Shown here piece after piece: positions 63,167 to 64,000 of a stretch of 64,000 nt of DNA; positions within the stretch are counted from its first letter, which is position 1; each line of letters begins with the position of its first letter. The position numbers were made by a program, and so were the translations under genes. Origin of the DNA: Vibrio penaeicida (GTDB taxonomy: Bacteria > Pseudomonadota > Gammaproteobacteria > Enterobacterales > Vibrionaceae); assembly GCF_030689305.1 (NCBI RefSeq), contig NZ_JAUYVM010000006.1, positions 1-64,000 on the forward strand, written 5' to 3'. Under the pieces are notes generated by a model. The model was not told the origin of the DNA. It saw only the letters and a program-made list of their open reading frames with translations, and did not search any database.

Positions 63167-64000
63167 TTAATAACCAGCTATGGTCTGTTCAAACTCATCC
63201 ACCGAGACTTGCGTTCCCGCTAAAGCAAATGACAACGCTTCTTCCAATTCCGATTCAATCTCAGCTTCCAAGGAGGCAACTTGTTCTTCTGAGTACCCCC
63301 CTAAACCTTTTAAGTTGTTGCGAGCAGAAGTCACGGGATCTTTGTCTTTGTAATATTGAAGTTTGCTTTCAGGCATATAGTTACCAGGGTCATTTACATG
63401 GTGACCAGAGTGGCGATAAGTTTTAGCTTCTATCAACACAGGTCCTTTTCCGGAGCGACATATTTCGCATGCCTCCGAGACCAATGTGTAGACAGCAAGA
63501 GGATCATTACCGTCCACTGCATAGCTAGGAACACCAATGCTTTCACCTCGGCGATACAGATCCGTTTGTCGTGTGGAATCTTCAATTGGCGTTGACACTG
63601 CGTATTGGTTGTTCTCTATAATCAGAACGACATTGAGGTTCCAAATGGCGGCAAGGTTTAATGCTTCCAAAAACGTCCCGTTATTTACGCCACCGTCGGA
63701 TGTAAAAATAATAGTGACCGCATCGCTACCCTTCACTTGATTAGCTAACGCACTGCCAACTCCGATCGGGGTACCTGCCCCTACGATCCCATTGGCTCCT
63801 AGATTGTTGGATTGAATATCCGCAATGTGCATCGAGCCACCGAACCCTTTGCAGTATCCTTCTTTCTTTTGCAAAAGTTCAGCGAGCATACGCTTCACAT
63901 CGGCTCCCCATGAGATGCAGTGACCATGCCCTCTATGGGTGGAAGAGATGTAATCTTTATTTGGGACCGCTGCAGCACACGCACCAGCCGCAATGCCTTC
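63167..64000 (-). CDS. 2-oxoacid/acetoin dehydrogenase E1 alpha, 5' end outside window
   Basis: The frame is open from the right window edge (34 codons beyond the first in-window start, GTG 63898) to the stop at 63167, so the N-terminus is missing and 63898 is not the real start. Visible motifs: SSTHRGHGHCISWGADV, GFGGSMHI, NNLGANGIVGAGTPIGVG, and the thiamine-diphosphate motif SDGGVNNGTF...IIENNQYAVST, where the usual GDG is SDG. This is the AcoA/PdhA family, catalysing decarboxylation of a 2-oxoacid or cleavage of acetoin with TPP. The RGHGH motif is typical of both subtypes. Confidence 0.9.
   Translation of the reverse strand, partial: EGIAAGACAAAVPNKDYISSTHRGHGHCISWGADVKRMLAELLQKKEGYCKGFGGSMHIADIQSNNLGANGIVGAGTPIGVGSALANQVKGSDAVTIIFTSDGGVNNGTFLEALNLAAIWNLNVVLIIENNQYAVSTPIEDSTRQTDLYRRGESIGVPSYAVDGNDPLAVYTLVSEACEICRSGKGPVLIEAKTYRHSGHHVNDPGNYMPESKLQYYKDKDPVTSARNNLKGLGGYSEEQVASLEAEIESELEEALSFALAGTQVSVDEFEQTIAGY

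Noticed and set aside
1..64000. Mobile element or prophage explaining the accessory genes
   Set aside because: No transposase, integrase, terminal repeats or phage structural genes were seen; the collar-fold protein alone is not evidence of a prophage.

Overview
The window looks like chromosomal DNA of a gammaproteobacterium in the Vibrionaceae, most likely Vibrio. The evidence is the block radA – PilZ protein – serB – ytjB – deoD – deoA – deoC – nupC – TatD-type nuclease (37.3–49.1 kb), which I remember as the Vibrio cholerae VC2343–VC2353 order. GEMM-I riboswitches, a TAE4/TAI4 pair and codon usage fit the same assignment. I saw no tRNA, rRNA, CRISPR array, transposase or integrase.

0–3.5 kb: two minus-strand genes, a tail-collar ('microcystin-dependent') protein followed by a very large secreted repeat protein that runs off the left edge. 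4–10.6 kb: an accessory cluster containing a Cys-loop-receptor-like membrane protein, a PatA/PatG-type subtilisin-family protease, two almost identical 49-residue peptides in tandem, an AT-rich orphan gene and a membrane protein with a pesticin-like lysozyme domain. This is the best candidate for an undescribed system: a protease plus peptide precursors that end in an amphipathic cationic segment. 10.6–12 kb: two AraC-type regulators, one broken by a frameshift.

12.4–28.2 kb: mixed accessory genes. These are a PhoD-like phosphatase, a membrane/HlyD pair, several LysR regulators, an orphan type VI effector/immunity pair, a ChrA transporter, an HD-GYP protein, an orphan Flp pilin, an acyl-CoA ligase, a DUF1127 peptide between two GcvA-like regulators, and a TetR/RibD-like divergent pair with a clear palindromic operator. 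28.3–31.6 kb: an EF-G and a HAD phosphatase.

32.1–37.3 kb: three tandem paralogues of an unrecognised ~500-residue secreted protein. The second and third are each preceded by a cyclic-di-GMP-I (GEMM-I) riboswitch; the first has a different leader. A two-PilZ-domain c-di-GMP protein lies next to radA just downstream.

37.3–49.1 kb: the conserved core block. The deo operon lacks deoB at its usual place between deoA and deoD, and the nupC promoter shows CRP-like sites 52 bp apart, as in CRP/CytR promoters.

49.2–64 kb: a minus-strand catabolic operon of about 15 kb. In transcription order it holds a 2-oxoacid/acetoin dehydrogenase E1alpha (cut by the window edge), E1beta and E2, a class II aldolase, a HAD sugar phosphatase, a complete sugar ABC importer (Tat-exported binding protein, ATPase, two permeases), an SDR dehydrogenase, an FGGY kinase, a zinc-dependent polyol dehydrogenase and a second FGGY kinase. 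It looks like uptake, oxidation, phosphorylation and aldol cleavage of a sugar or polyol, with a dedicated dehydrogenase complex for one product. The substrate cannot be read from the sequence.
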